Source: an uncultured Roseburia sp. (lineage in GTDB: Bacteria > Bacillota > Clostridia > Lachnospirales > Lachnospiraceae). From it: 64,000 bases of DNA. Below, in pieces: positions 46,994-56,145 of this stretch (the first letter of the stretch is position 1; every line of letters begins with the position of its first letter). The stretch covers positions 62,001 to 126,000 of the forward strand of contig CANDCP010000003.1 of assembly GCA_947383215.1 (NCBI GenBank), read 5' to 3'. A program made the translations under genes and the position numbers. The notes under the pieces were generated by a model. The model saw nothing but the letters and a program-made list of their open reading frames with translations. It was not told the origin of the DNA and did not search any database.

Positions 46994-47371
46994 ATGATAC
47001 TGGATAATGCAAAAATATTAATTGGGGACGATTCCATATTCGCCAGAAAACAGATTAAGGATATGATATGTTCTTTTGGTAATTTTACTTTTATAGAAGC
47101 GGCGGACGGTCAGGAGGTTATCGACCTGTTCCTGTCAGAAAAACCGGATCTGGTTCTCCTGGATATCGTCATGCCAGTCAAGGACGGCATTGCCGCTGTG
47201 GAAGAAATCATTGACGCTGATCCCGGCGCATACATTATCATGGTTTCCTCCATGGGAACACAGACACAGCTGCGGCGTGCAATTGAAGCCGGCGCCCGCG
47301 ACTTTATCCAAAAACCAATCAACACGGAACAATTAAAAACGATTATTTCAAAACGCTTCGAAGGGAGATAA
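46994..47371 (+). CDS. CheY-like single-domain response regulator
   Basis: 125 aa from ATG 46994, which has GGGAGG 9 nt before it (an upstream GTG contains that site and is rejected). Acidic pocket Asp12-Asp13, phospho-Asp57 in LLDIVMP, Ser85 (Thr/Ser switch) and Lys107-Pro108 are all present. It has no output domain. It is probably a messenger of a histidine kinase, paired with the following CheX-like phosphatase 2 nt downstream. Confidence 0.9.
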   Translation: MILDNAKILIGDDSIFARKQIKDMICSFGNFTFIEAADGQEVIDLFLSEKPDLVLLDIVMPVKDGIAAVEEIIDADPGAYIIMVSSMGTQTQLRRAIEAGARDFIQKPINTEQLKTIISKRFEGR

Positions 47372-47373
47372 TT

Positions 47374-48261
47374 ATGTATACACAGTTTTTCGGTAACTTT
47401 TTACTCAATAAGGATGTCATTTCTCCCGAAGAATTGATAAAGGCTATGGAGAAACAGGCTGCCATCCACTTAAAATTCGGAACGCTTGCAATCCATGAAG
47501 GGCTTTTGACCGCCTCTGAGGTTGATCATATTGTGATTACGCAGACACATAAGAACAAACGCTTCGGCGAGGTTGCCATCGAGGAGGGCTATCTGACAAA
47601 GGAACAGGTCGATTTCGTTCTGGAAAAACAAAAACCAAGTTATCTTCTGCTTGGACAAATTTTGATTGAAGACGGAAAGCTCTCCAACTCTGATTTTGAG
47701 AATTTAATTTCCGATTATCAGTCCCAGTATGAGATTTTCGACCTGGAATCCAATGAAGAGCAGAAAAATCTCGTGGTCGGGCTGATCACCGGTTTTGGAA
47801 AGAGTGAACCTGAACCGGTCAGTCAATCTGTGATCGATTATCTGACGCTTTTTTTCAACAACCTGGTCCGCTTTATCGGCAACGATTTTATGCCGTTAGA
47901 TCTTGTGCGGTATGAGGAGGAATATCCGACCAACTATTGTATTTCCCAGCGTATTTCCGGAAATATAGCGATTCAGTCTGCCTTAGATATGGACACGGAT
48001 ACGGCAATCAACTTCGCCTCCCGGTACGCAAACGAAGATTTTTCTTCCTTCGATGAATATGCCAGAGCGTCTCTGGAAGATTTTTTAAATCTACACAACG
48101 GTCTATACAGCGTAAATATGTCGAATGAGCGCTCGGTGGAGCTCTCTTTGACCCCTCCCGAAGTACACTCGGAGGATATACTTGAATTCGAAACCCAAAC
48201 ATATCTGCTTTCGATTATGTTTCCGTTTGGAATCCTTCATTTTATATTGGACTTCCAGTAA
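47374..48261 (+). CDS. Fusion of GspE/MshEN-like N-domain with a CheX-like phosphatase domain
   Basis: 295 aa. The first about 120 residues show three related helical motifs (FGTLAIHEGLLTASEVD, FGEVAIEEGYLTKEQVD, LGQILIEDGKLSNSDFE) as in the MshEN/GspE-N domain. Some such domains bind c-di-GMP. Residues about 155-295 resemble CheX/CheC, with D-x-x-N and G in LEDFLNLHNG at the place of the phosphatase motif E-x-x-N. Together with the upstream CheY it may set the decay of CheY-P under second-messenger control (inference). No Che kinase is nearby. Confidence 0.7.
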   Translation: MYTQFFGNFLLNKDVISPEELIKAMEKQAAIHLKFGTLAIHEGLLTASEVDHIVITQTHKNKRFGEVAIEEGYLTKEQVDFVLEKQKPSYLLLGQILIEDGKLSNSDFENLISDYQSQYEIFDLESNEEQKNLVVGLITGFGKSEPEPVSQSVIDYLTLFFNNLVRFIGNDFMPLDLVRYEEEYPTNYCISQRISGNIAIQSALDMDTDTAINFASRYANEDFSSFDEYARASLEDFLNLHNGLYSVNMSNERSVELSLTPPEVHSEDILEFETQTYLLSIMFPFGILHFILDFQ

Positions 48262-48281
48262 AATTTATCCTTTCACTAAAC

Positions 48282-48303
48282 AAGGGCGCCTCTCGGCGCC
48301 CTT
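48282..48303. terminator. Terminator between the CheX-like gene and thrC
   Basis: AAGGGCGCC-TCTC-GGCGCCCTT, 9 pairs with a 4-nt loop between convergent genes. The T-tract is weak on both sides. Confidence 0.6.
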
Positions 48304-48307
48304 CGTA

Positions 48308-49810
48308 TTATCTTTCTTTCCCGGACATTAGAAACTGTCTTACGACTTTCTCCATCTCCTCTACCTCGCAGACCGTATCGTGAATCACCGGCGCGCTCCG
48401 GATCTCCTCAATCGCCTGCGGAATCTCTACATTTGCAAGCTTGCTCAATTCATCTACCAGCTCAAAATCGCTCATACGTTCATAACTATCGTCAATTGCG
48501 TTCATAACGCTGCGCGTAAATTTGAACGGGCTCGCCGTCGAGGCAATCACAGTCTTCGTATCTGTATCCCCCGTCTCGTCCTTATACTTCTGATACACGC
48601 CGGCCGCCACCGCCGTATGCGTGTCAATCACATACCCCGTGCTCTCATAGAGCGCCTTAATTACTTCAGCCGTGCCATTCTCATCGGTAAAATTGCCATA
48701 AAAATCTGCAAGCTGCTCCCGCATCTCCTGTGTGACCTCGTATCGCCCTTCACGAAGCAATTTGTCCATAAATTCCGTATTCTTATCCGCGTCATCCCCG
48801 GCGATGCGGTAAATCAGGCGTTCCAGATTACTCGATATCAAAATATCCATAGAAGGCGAGCTTGTCAATATAAACTCGCGGTTTTTATCGTAAACTCCGG
48901 TCCGGAAGAAATCAAACAGGACTTTATTTTCATTGGAAGCGCAGATTAATTTCGCAATCGGCACGCCCATTTTCTTTGCGTAATAAGCCGCTAAAATATT
49001 TCCGAAATTCCCTGTCGGAACGACGACGTTCATCTTCTCGCCCTTTCCGATCTCGCCGTTTTCATACATTTTGGCGTATGCGTATACATAATATACAATC
49101 TGCGGCACAAGCCGTCCGATATTGATGGAATTGGCCGACGAAAACTGATATCCCGCCTCATCCATCGCCTTTGCAAGCGAGGCATCGGAAAACATCTGCT
49201 TTACGCCCGTCTGAGCCTGATCAAAATTACCGTTTATCCCTACGACAAACGTGTTCGCTCCCTTCTGCGTCACCATCTGCTTTTCCTGTATCGGGCTGAC
49301 ACCGTTTTTCGGGTAAAAGACGATAATTTTTGTCCCCGGAACATCCGCAAATCCCGACAGCGCCGCTTTGCCCGTATCGCCCGACGTCGCAGTGAGTATC
49401 ACGATCTCATTTTTCACATGATTCTTCTTCGCGGACGTTGTCAAAAGATACGGCAAAATCGACAGCGCCATATCCTTAAACGCGATCGTCGCCCCGTGGA
49501 ATAACTCTAAATAATACGCGCCGTCCGCTTTGACAAGCGGCGCGATCTGTTCCGTATCAAACTTGCCGTCGTAGGCGTTATTAATACAATATTTCAGCTC
49601 TTCTTCTGTAAAATCCGTAAGAAAAAGCTTCATCACCTCATATGCTGTCTCCTGGTAGGACATCTTTGACAGCTCGTCCATGTCAATATCCAATGTTGGA
49701 ATACTTGTCGGCACAAACAAACCGCCCTCCCCCGCAAGCCCCTTTAAAATTGCCTGGGACGCCGTCGCCTTTTCATCTGCATTTCTCGTACTTACATATA
49801 CCAAGTCCAT
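48308..49810 (-). CDS. thrC: Threonine synthase
   Basis: 500 aa, PLP-dependent fold type II of the longer (yeast/E. coli-like) class. The PLP Lys lies in GATIAFKDMALSIL and the phosphate loop in VPTGNFGNILAAYYAKK. Converts O-phosphohomoserine to threonine. It is monocistronic here, with no hom/thrB neighbours. Confidence 0.95.
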   Translation of the reverse strand: MDLVYVSTRNADEKATASQAILKGLAGEGGLFVPTSIPTLDIDMDELSKMSYQETAYEVMKLFLTDFTEEELKYCINNAYDGKFDTEQIAPLVKADGAYYLELFHGATIAFKDMALSILPYLLTTSAKKNHVKNEIVILTATSGDTGKAALSGFADVPGTKIIVFYPKNGVSPIQEKQMVTQKGANTFVVGINGNFDQAQTGVKQMFSDASLAKAMDEAGYQFSSANSINIGRLVPQIVYYVYAYAKMYENGEIGKGEKMNVVVPTGNFGNILAAYYAKKMGVPIAKLICASNENKVLFDFFRTGVYDKNREFILTSSPSMDILISSNLERLIYRIAGDDADKNTEFMDKLLREGRYEVTQEMREQLADFYGNFTDENGTAEVIKALYESTGYVIDTHTAVAAGVYQKYKDETGDTDTKTVIASTASPFKFTRSVMNAIDDSYERMSDFELVDELSKLANVEIPQAIEEIRSAPVIHDTVCEVEEMEKVVRQFLMSGKER

Positions 49811-49871
49811 GTTTCAACCTCTTATCTTTGTTTTATTTTCCTCTTCTGATTCACGTTCATTATATAGGAAA

Positions 49872-50537
49872 TTATCTTGTACTGTCAATGCCCCGGGCGA
49901 CAATTTTGCCGTGCTCCAGCTCATATGTATCGTCGCACAAAACCGCGATATCCTCGGCGGAATGAGAGGCGAGCAAAATCGTCGTCCCCTTCTCTTTCAA
50001 CCGGAGCAGATACTCCCGCATCTGCACAACCCCCTCCTTATCCAGACCGTTCATCGGTTCGTCCAGAATCAAAATTTTCGGGTTTTCCATAATCGCCTGC
50101 GCCAGACCGAGGCGCTGTTTCATTCCAAGGCTGTACTTGCGAACCGAAAGCTTCGCTTTCTCTTTCAGTCCCACTACCTCTAAAGCGGATTCAATTTCTT
50201 CTTTTCCGATTTTCCGATTCAATTTCGCAAGATTTTTTAAATTTCGATATCCGCTGTAATATGGGATAAACCCCGGCGTTTCCAATATAAACCGGATATC
50301 CTTTGGGAAATCCACATCTCTTCCCACAACCTGCCTTTCGACGACAATACGTCCCTTCGTAACCGGGATAAATCCGCAGATACATTTCATCAGCATAGTC
50401 TTCCCGCTTCCGTTTCGCCCGATAACGCCGTAGATTTTTCCCTCCTCAAATTCCATGGAAATCTCGTGCAGAATTTTATTTTTACCGATGAAAAGACTGA
50501 TATTTTCAACCGCTATTACTGTCTTACTTGTATTCAT
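49872..50537 (-). CDS. ABC transporter ATP-binding protein
   Basis: 221 aa from ATG 50537, the Met that has AGGGGG at 6-nt spacing. Walker A GRNGSGKTML, signature YSLGMKQRLGLAQA, Walker B LILDEPMNGLD and switch His in LLASHSAED. Powers the exporter made of the two preceding permeases. The permease stop lies 11 nt upstream. Confidence 0.92.
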   Translation of the reverse strand: MNTSKTVIAVENISLFIGKNKILHEISMEFEEGKIYGVIGRNGSGKTMLMKCICGFIPVTKGRIVVERQVVGRDVDFPKDIRFILETPGFIPYYSGYRNLKNLAKLNRKIGKEEIESALEVVGLKEKAKLSVRKYSLGMKQRLGLAQAIMENPKILILDEPMNGLDKEGVVQMREYLLRLKEKGTTILLASHSAEDIAVLCDDTYELEHGKIVARGIDSTR

Positions 50538-50547
50538 TTCCATCCCC

Positions 50548-51399
50548 CTATTCTTCCGTGCCGTCAACCGCATAAAAAGCCCTGCGCTTCATGCCGATAT
50601 ACGCAAACAGAAACAACAAAATAATCGCCGACGCCTCGTACGCTACCGATATGCCAAATTCCATTCTTACCTCGCGCAGCATCCCCTGAAAATGTTTTCC
50701 CAAAATGGCATGCGCCGTCGGAAAACACCATGCAGCCGGGGCGTCTAACGCCGCCGCGCCCGTGCCGACCGCCAGAATTCCCGCGATAACCATCATTCCC
50801 GTCTTTTTCTTGTCGTAGACGGCAAATACCAGCAAAAGCATTCCCACCAACAGAAAATAACCGACCAGTAATATACAGCCTTTCACGCACGCCCCATAAG
50901 GAGACATCTGCCAATAGAGATCTGACGATATGTATTCCGGCACGCTTGTTCCAAAAAAATCTTTGAAATTAAGAACCGCAAGGCTCCAGGCGTTTCCCGC
51001 AAATCCATACGCCCCGCCGAAAATAAACGTATAGAAAAGAATGACGCCAAGATAACTGCAGGAGGCCATCAAAAGAAAACATACCTGTCCCATGATCCAG
51101 TTCCGCTTCCCCGCTCTCGCCAAAAAAAACAAAAAATCACCGTCCATACGCGGACAATCTGAAATCAACACTAAAAAGACAAGCGGAAGAACGAGCAAAA
51201 ACATTTTAGAGTTCGCAACTGCAAGGAACGGCTCGACAAAATTCGGATACGTTCCCATCTCCTCCGCACGCCTCAAATACGGCTCAACAATCATTACATG
51301 CAAAAAGACCAGACAGATTGCCGTGACAATCTGTTTTTCGTTTATAAGCCACTTCCTGTATTCCTGGCACGCCGTACTCCATATTTTTGAAATCTTCAT
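50548..51399 (-). CDS. ABC-2 type permease subunit (1)
   Basis: 283 aa with about six hydrophobic segments, the first after KQIVTAICLVFLHVMI. It has no enzymatic motif. Part of the operon of two permeases followed by one ATPase. Low conservation suggests a peptide or antibiotic exporter, or a lipid-linked function, but the substrate is unknown. Confidence 0.75.
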   Translation of the reverse strand: MKISKIWSTACQEYRKWLINEKQIVTAICLVFLHVMIVEPYLRRAEEMGTYPNFVEPFLAVANSKMFLLVLPLVFLVLISDCPRMDGDFLFFLARAGKRNWIMGQVCFLLMASCSYLGVILFYTFIFGGAYGFAGNAWSLAVLNFKDFFGTSVPEYISSDLYWQMSPYGACVKGCILLVGYFLLVGMLLLVFAVYDKKKTGMMVIAGILAVGTGAAALDAPAAWCFPTAHAILGKHFQGMLREVRMEFGISVAYEASAIILLFLFAYIGMKRRAFYAVDGTEE

Positions 51400-51411
51400 T
51401 TTCCATCCCCC

Positions 51412-52215
51412 TTAAACTCCAACATCTTTTCTTTTTCCGCAGACGCTATAATAAATTCCCATACCTCCGAAGAAAAAGACTACATAAAAAAGAAACGTCC
51501 CGAATCGAATCTGATTCCAGTCCTCCAAAACCGCGTCAAACCGCAGCGCGTCAAATACGCCGAGATACTCATATTTTTCCTGTTCAATAAAATAAGAAAA
51601 CAGCGCGTTCTGACAACAGTCATAGAGATAATGCGCCAGAAACGGGATACAGATAATCAGATACCTGCTCCTTAGAAACGCGGACAATACCTGTGCCATC
51701 ACGGCGCTCCCCATCCCATAAAGCATGCCCTGAAAAAGATTCGAACTGTAAAGACGAAAAAACTCCGGAAACGAAATGTCCCCCATAAAACACAGAAAAA
51801 TTCCCGGCGCATAGGCAGTATACGCAGCCGCAAAGGCAAGCGCCGATACCAGACAGCCGCCGATATAATTCCCTATCAGATATGTTCTCTTCCCCACTCT
51901 CGCCATTTCAAACCGCTTATAACGGCTTTTTTCTTTATCCAAAAGGAACGTCACAGCCAGAAATCCCGCAATCATCGGAACGAACAGCCTCATTACCGTC
52001 CCCGCATAATACTTGAAAAAATATGTATAGTCAATATAATCCGGCGGATACTTTCCGGTCAGCAATTCCGCCGTGATGTGTCCCTGATGGTTCTCATCGC
52101 TCCATACCGGGCTGACCCACATCAGCAGAAAATATAAAAACGCTCCCGGCCAAAAATATCTTGCGGCAAAACAGCCGCACAGCACCGTCTTTCCTCTGTT
52201 AATTATATTACTCAT
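51412..52215 (-). CDS. ABC-2 type permease subunit (2)
   Basis: 267 aa from ATG 52215 (GGGGATT precedes; a TTG five codons upstream is also open). About six transmembrane segments, with a charged loop near DKEKSRYKRFEMARVGKRTYLIGNYIGG. The first permease has the matching R-A-G-K-R-N motif, so the two are probably paralogous half-channels of one transporter. Confidence 0.75.
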   Translation of the reverse strand: MSNIINRGKTVLCGCFAARYFWPGAFLYFLLMWVSPVWSDENHQGHITAELLTGKYPPDYIDYTYFFKYYAGTVMRLFVPMIAGFLAVTFLLDKEKSRYKRFEMARVGKRTYLIGNYIGGCLVSALAFAAAYTAYAPGIFLCFMGDISFPEFFRLYSSNLFQGMLYGMGSAVMAQVLSAFLRSRYLIICIPFLAHYLYDCCQNALFSYFIEQEKYEYLGVFDALRFDAVLEDWNQIRFGTFLFYVVFFFGGMGIYYSVCGKRKDVGV

Positions 52216-52236
52216 TTTTAAATCCCCCAAAATTTT

Positions 52237-53454
52237 TTATTGCAGATTGTACTCCAAGTCTCCCGTCTGCATATCCACAAATACCATATGCGCCATCTGA
52301 TAATTCGCCTCCCGGACAGAACGCTCTCTGTCTGCTAGCGGAAGCCCCCACACGGGCCTTGCGTCAATCTTTACCCCCGCTGAACATGGATCACTCATAT
52401 GATAATCATACAATGGTTTTAATATATAGCGGACATCCACGTCCTGTATTTTGAGTCCATGAAAGCTCGCAAACTCCTGCTCTATTTTCTGCAGGGCCGC
52501 GCTTAGAGCGTAACTCTCGGCAAGCTCGCGCTCCGTCTTCTCATCTACTGTTAAAATCGCCCCTAAGTTTGAAAAAACATCAATGGAACCCTGGCGGTGC
52601 ATCTGAATGTAAAAACCGCCGTATATATATTTTTCTGTCATCTCGCCCTCGTCCCTCGGCCAATCGACATTCGACAACATGATCCCTTTATAAAATTTTA
52701 CAACATCAATGGAAAAGAAACATGTTTCCTCATCCGCCTGATAGACGCTGACCGCATTTACACGGTAATCAAAATCCGGCTCGTACTTCTTCCACACCGT
52801 GTTCATCCATTCTTCTACATCCTCCACCGCCTGCCTGACCGTATAGACGCCGTCGGCAAGACGATATTCCACCTCCGACGCCGGTTCATACAAAGGATAA
52901 TTATTTTCTAAACACTTTTTCTGCATCTCAAATGCAAGCTCACGCGCCATTGGCACTATCTGGCATACAAATCCGTTTTCCCCTACCTCAAGATGATACT
53001 TGCTCTCCTCATCATCAATACATTTTGTAAAATCTTCAAAATATATCCCCATCTCCTCATTCTTGATCCCGTAATCACGAACTTCCGCCTCATCTTTCTT
53101 TTGGTTCCACAATTCTTCCCCGGCAAACTTTACGAAATCCGCTCCCACCTCTTCAAAACGGTCGGTAAAATTCTCCGCTATTTTCATTTCCACCGACAAT
53201 ATCTTTTCCGGCAATGCGTATTCCGCAGTCATCTTCTCAGGAAAATACAGATTCTCATATTCCTTAGACAGCGCCTGTTCTGCGTCCGCGGACAATTCCT
53301 TCCTGCCAAGATATTCCCTGGTCTTCTCCTTTTCTGTTACTTCTCTTTCCATATGATAAGTTTCCGCCTGCTTTGCAACTTCATCCGGCATCTCCCTGCA
53401 TCCCGCCAAAATAAACAATAAAAAACATACGCTGACCGCTAATATCTTTTTCAT
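52237..53454 (-). CDS. Lipoprotein of unknown function, tandem copy B
   Basis: 405 aa from ATG 53454, chosen because the same AGGATAGATTAGGT-ATG context starts copy A. Lipobox LFILAGC with Cys19 as lipidated residue. Acidic, Lys/Glu-rich mature protein with no recognised domain. The C-terminal part has VDVRYILKPLYDYH and ARPVWGLPLAD. It precedes the ABC-2 genes by 21 nt in the same direction and may be a cell-surface partner of that exporter. See copy A. Confidence 0.75.
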   Translation of the reverse strand: MKKILAVSVCFLLFILAGCREMPDEVAKQAETYHMEREVTEKEKTREYLGRKELSADAEQALSKEYENLYFPEKMTAEYALPEKILSVEMKIAENFTDRFEEVGADFVKFAGEELWNQKKDEAEVRDYGIKNEEMGIYFEDFTKCIDDEESKYHLEVGENGFVCQIVPMARELAFEMQKKCLENNYPLYEPASEVEYRLADGVYTVRQAVEDVEEWMNTVWKKYEPDFDYRVNAVSVYQADEETCFFSIDVVKFYKGIMLSNVDWPRDEGEMTEKYIYGGFYIQMHRQGSIDVFSNLGAILTVDEKTERELAESYALSAALQKIEQEFASFHGLKIQDVDVRYILKPLYDYHMSDPCSAGVKIDARPVWGLPLADRERSVREANYQMAHMVFVDMQTGDLEYNLQ

Positions 53455-53473
53455 ACCTAATCTATCCTTTCTT

Positions 53474-54691
53474 TTATTGCAGATTGTATTCCAAGTCTCC
53501 CGTCTGCATATCCACAAATACCATATGCGCCATCTGACAACTTGCCTTTCTTGAGGAACGTTCCCTGTCTGCAAGCGGAAGCCCCCACACGGGTCTTGCG
53601 TCAATCTTTACCCCAGATGAATACGGATTACTTGTGTGATAGTCATACGACGGTTTTAATACAAATCGGACATCCACATCCTGTATTTTGAGTCCATGGA
53701 AGCTCGCAAACTCCTGCTCTATTTTCTGCAGGGCCGTGCTTAAGGAATAGCTCTCTGAAAGCTCACACTCCGTCTTCTCGTCTACGGTCAAAATCGCCCC
53801 TAAGTTTGAAAAAATATCAATCGAACCCCGGCGGTGCATCTGAATCCAAAAGCTGCTATAAATATAATTGTCCGTCATTTCGCCCTCATCCCTCGGCCAG
53901 TCGACATCAGATATTAAAATCCCCTTGTAAAACTTCACAACATCAATGGAAAAGAAACACGTTTCCTCATCCGCCTGATAGACGCTGACCGCATTTACAC
54001 GGTAATCAAAATCCGGCTCGTATTTCTTCCACACCGTGTTCATCCATTTTTCTACATCCTCCACCGCCTGCCTGACCGTATAGACGCCGTCGACAAGACG
54101 ATATTCCACCTCCGACGCCGGTTCATACAGAGGATAATTATTCTCCAGACATTTTTTCGAAGTCGAAAACGCAAATTCAAATGCTGCCGGCGTTATCTGA
54201 CATACAAAACCGCTTTCTCCAACCTCAAAATGATACTTGCTCTCCTCATCATCAATACCTTTCGCAAGATCCTCAAAACAAATGTCCATCTCCTCGTTCT
54301 TAATCCCGTAATCACGAACTTCCGCCTCATCCTTCTTTTGGTTCCACAATTCTTCCCCGGCAAACTTCGCAAAATCCGCTCCCATCTCCTCAAAACGGTC
54401 GGTAAAATTCTCCGCTATTTTCATTTCCACCGACAATATCTTTTCCGGCAATGCGTATTCCGCAGTCATCTTCTCAGGAAAATACAGATTCTCATATTCC
54501 TTAGACAGCGCCTGTTCTGCGTCCGCGGACAATTCCTTCCTGCCAAGATATTCCCTGGTCTTCTCCTTTTCTGTTACTTCTCTTTCCATATGATAAGTTT
54601 CCGCCTGCTTTGCAACTTCATCCGGCATCTCCCTGCATCCCGTCAAAATAAACAACAAAAAACATACGCTGACCGCTAATATCTTTTTCAT
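53474..54691 (-). CDS. Lipoprotein of unknown function, tandem copy A
   Basis: 405 aa from ATG 54691, lipobox LFILTGC (Cys19). The first about 100 residues differ from copy B by one amino acid. Differences cluster at about 100-180 and at scattered points towards the C-terminus. The starts are 1,237 bp apart, including the spacer and ribosome site, so the whole gene was duplicated. Copy A is distal to the transporter. Confidence 0.78.
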   Translation of the reverse strand: MKKILAVSVCFLLFILTGCREMPDEVAKQAETYHMEREVTEKEKTREYLGRKELSADAEQALSKEYENLYFPEKMTAEYALPEKILSVEMKIAENFTDRFEEMGADFAKFAGEELWNQKKDEAEVRDYGIKNEEMDICFEDLAKGIDDEESKYHFEVGESGFVCQITPAAFEFAFSTSKKCLENNYPLYEPASEVEYRLVDGVYTVRQAVEDVEKWMNTVWKKYEPDFDYRVNAVSVYQADEETCFFSIDVVKFYKGILISDVDWPRDEGEMTDNYIYSSFWIQMHRRGSIDIFSNLGAILTVDEKTECELSESYSLSTALQKIEQEFASFHGLKIQDVDVRFVLKPSYDYHTSNPYSSGVKIDARPVWGLPLADRERSSRKASCQMAHMVFVDMQTGDLEYNLQ

Positions 54692-54807
54692 ACCTAATCT
54701 ATCCTTTCTCAATATAAATATTTAATCAAATAAATCATCGGAAACATATTATGCATTAGCGCTTTCACACACTCAGATGTTTCCCGTAACAAAAAATTGC
54801 ACCACAA

Positions 54808-54834
54808 ACAGGTGTGCAATTTATGCACACCTGT
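54808..54834 (-). terminator. Inverted repeat after the small secreted-protein gene
   Basis: Perfect 11-bp arms ACAGGTGTGCA and TGCACACCTGT with a 5-nt loop. On the minus strand the T-run (TTTTTT) begins about 12 nt further on, so termination is likely but not textbook. Confidence 0.5.
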
Positions 54835-54847
54835 CCTGATACAACCT

Positions 54848-55231
54848 CTAACCTACAATTCTGGCAGTCAAAGCCCGTTTTACAAGGTTCTGACCTCCAC
54901 GCATAGTAGCTGTTGCTTTATAAGATTTTCCCTTCTGTGTTGTTCCCGACGCCGACGCCCCGACTCTTGTGAGTTCCGCATAGACACCCGGCAATTCCGC
55001 ATAGACATAAGCGCCGCCCGTCGACGCAATCAATGTCATGGTCGTGTTCGTCCTTATAGCCACATAAGAAAAATTTTGGCGATATACATTTGACGTATCC
55101 GGAATATTCGGCGTATAACTGAGATTAAACGTCCGATTAATCCCATCCGCATACGCAACGTTCGCCATGCCCGCCACCGAAACTGCTACCAACATTGCAG
55201 CCATACATTTTTTCAATTTTTTATTCTTCAT
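54848..55231 (-). CDS. Small secreted protein of unknown function
   Basis: 127 aa. Signal peptide with basic start and core AAMLVAVSVAGMANVAYA (cut near YA-DG), leaving a mature protein of about 99 residues. It is rich in Thr, Ala and Tyr, predicted all-beta, and without Cys. No family recognised. It has a perfect consensus promoter and is divergent from the two-component system next to it, which suggests a highly expressed surface or secreted product. Confidence 0.75.
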   Translation of the reverse strand: MKNKKLKKCMAAMLVAVSVAGMANVAYADGINRTFNLSYTPNIPDTSNVYRQNFSYVAIRTNTTMTLIASTGGAYVYAELPGVYAELTRVGASASGTTQKGKSYKATATMRGGQNLVKRALTARIVG

Positions 55232-55329
55232 TTCTCAATTCTCCTTTTCAGGTATTTGCTCCCTTTCTGCGCGCCATACAGAGAGCCTTGCTATACAAAC
55301 GATAGCTACCTTTGCACTAGCTGCTTTTT

Positions 55330-55358
55330 ATTATATAATTTTTGGAAAATTTTGTCAA
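55330..55358 (-). promoter_or_regulatory. Consensus SigA promoter of the small secreted protein
   Basis: -35 TTGACA (55358-55353), 17-nt spacer, -10 TATAAT (55335-55330). The 5' leader is about 90 nt. Confidence 0.85.
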
Positions 55359-55446
55359 TATATAAGAGAAATCAGCTTTTGCAAGTTTTCTTTTTTTCGC
55401 TGTAATGATATAATAAAAATTATTTCATACCCCGCAGGAGGACTTT

Positions 55447-56124
55447 ATGAGCCATATTCTTTTAGTAGACGACGACAAAAGTATTGTAACAAATTTAAGT
55501 GATTTTTTGCGGCAGGAAGGGTTTCTTGTAACCGCATGCTCCGGTCAATCGCAGGCAATAACGCTGCTCGATGAAAAATCCGCGGGCTTTGACCTGGCGC
55601 TTCTCGACGTGTCGCTGCCGGACGGCAACGGATTTGCGCTATGTCAGGCGATAAAATCCGCCTGTTCTCTTCCGGTTATCTTTCTTACCGCATCCGGCGA
55701 CGAATACAGCGTGGTCGCCGGGCTCGATCTCGGCGCCGACGATTATATCTCCAAGCCGTTCCGGCCAAGGGAGCTGATTTCCCGCATCCACAGTGTGTTA
55801 AGACGTTACGGCAAGGGCGGGGCGCCGTTAGAATACCGCGCCTTAAAGGTTGATCCATCGCGGGGAACAGTCGCAAAAGGCGGAAAGGAATTGACGCTCT
55901 CCGCACTGGAATACCGTCTGCTGTTACTCTTTTTGAACAATAAAGGCGTTATCCTTTCCAGGAACCGTCTTTTGGACGAGCTTTGGGATATGGCCGGAGA
56001 ATTTGTCAATGACAATACCCTCACGGTCTATATCAAACGGCTCCGGGAAAAATTAGAGGACGATCCCACAAACCCGGAATACATAAAAACCATTCGGGGG
56101 CTCGGCTATAAATTCGGGGAATAA
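55447..56124 (+). CDS. OmpR-family response regulator
   Basis: 225 aa. Receiver with D8-D9, phospho-Asp54 in ALLDVSLPDG and a SKPF Lys, then a winged-helix DNA-binding domain (about 128-225) ending TIRGLGYKF. Controls the adjacent ABC transporter and probably itself. GCAGGAGG precedes the ATG. Confidence 0.94.
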   Translation: MSHILLVDDDKSIVTNLSDFLRQEGFLVTACSGQSQAITLLDEKSAGFDLALLDVSLPDGNGFALCQAIKSACSLPVIFLTASGDEYSVVAGLDLGADDYISKPFRPRELISRIHSVLRRYGKGGAPLEYRALKVDPSRGTVAKGGKELTLSALEYRLLLLFLNNKGVILSRNRLLDELWDMAGEFVNDNTLTVYIKRLREKLEDDPTNPEYIKTIRGLGYKFGE

Positions 56125-56145
56125 CGTTTGGAAAGGATATCTGTC

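Larger units (their letters stand above)
52237..54712 (-). repeat. Tandem 1.24-kb gene duplication
   Basis: Units at 52237-53475 and 53474-54712 share gene, intergenic spacer and ribosome site. Nucleotide identity is very high in the first third of each gene and lower in the middle, a mosaic suggestive of recombination or gene conversion between copies. Confidence 0.85.
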
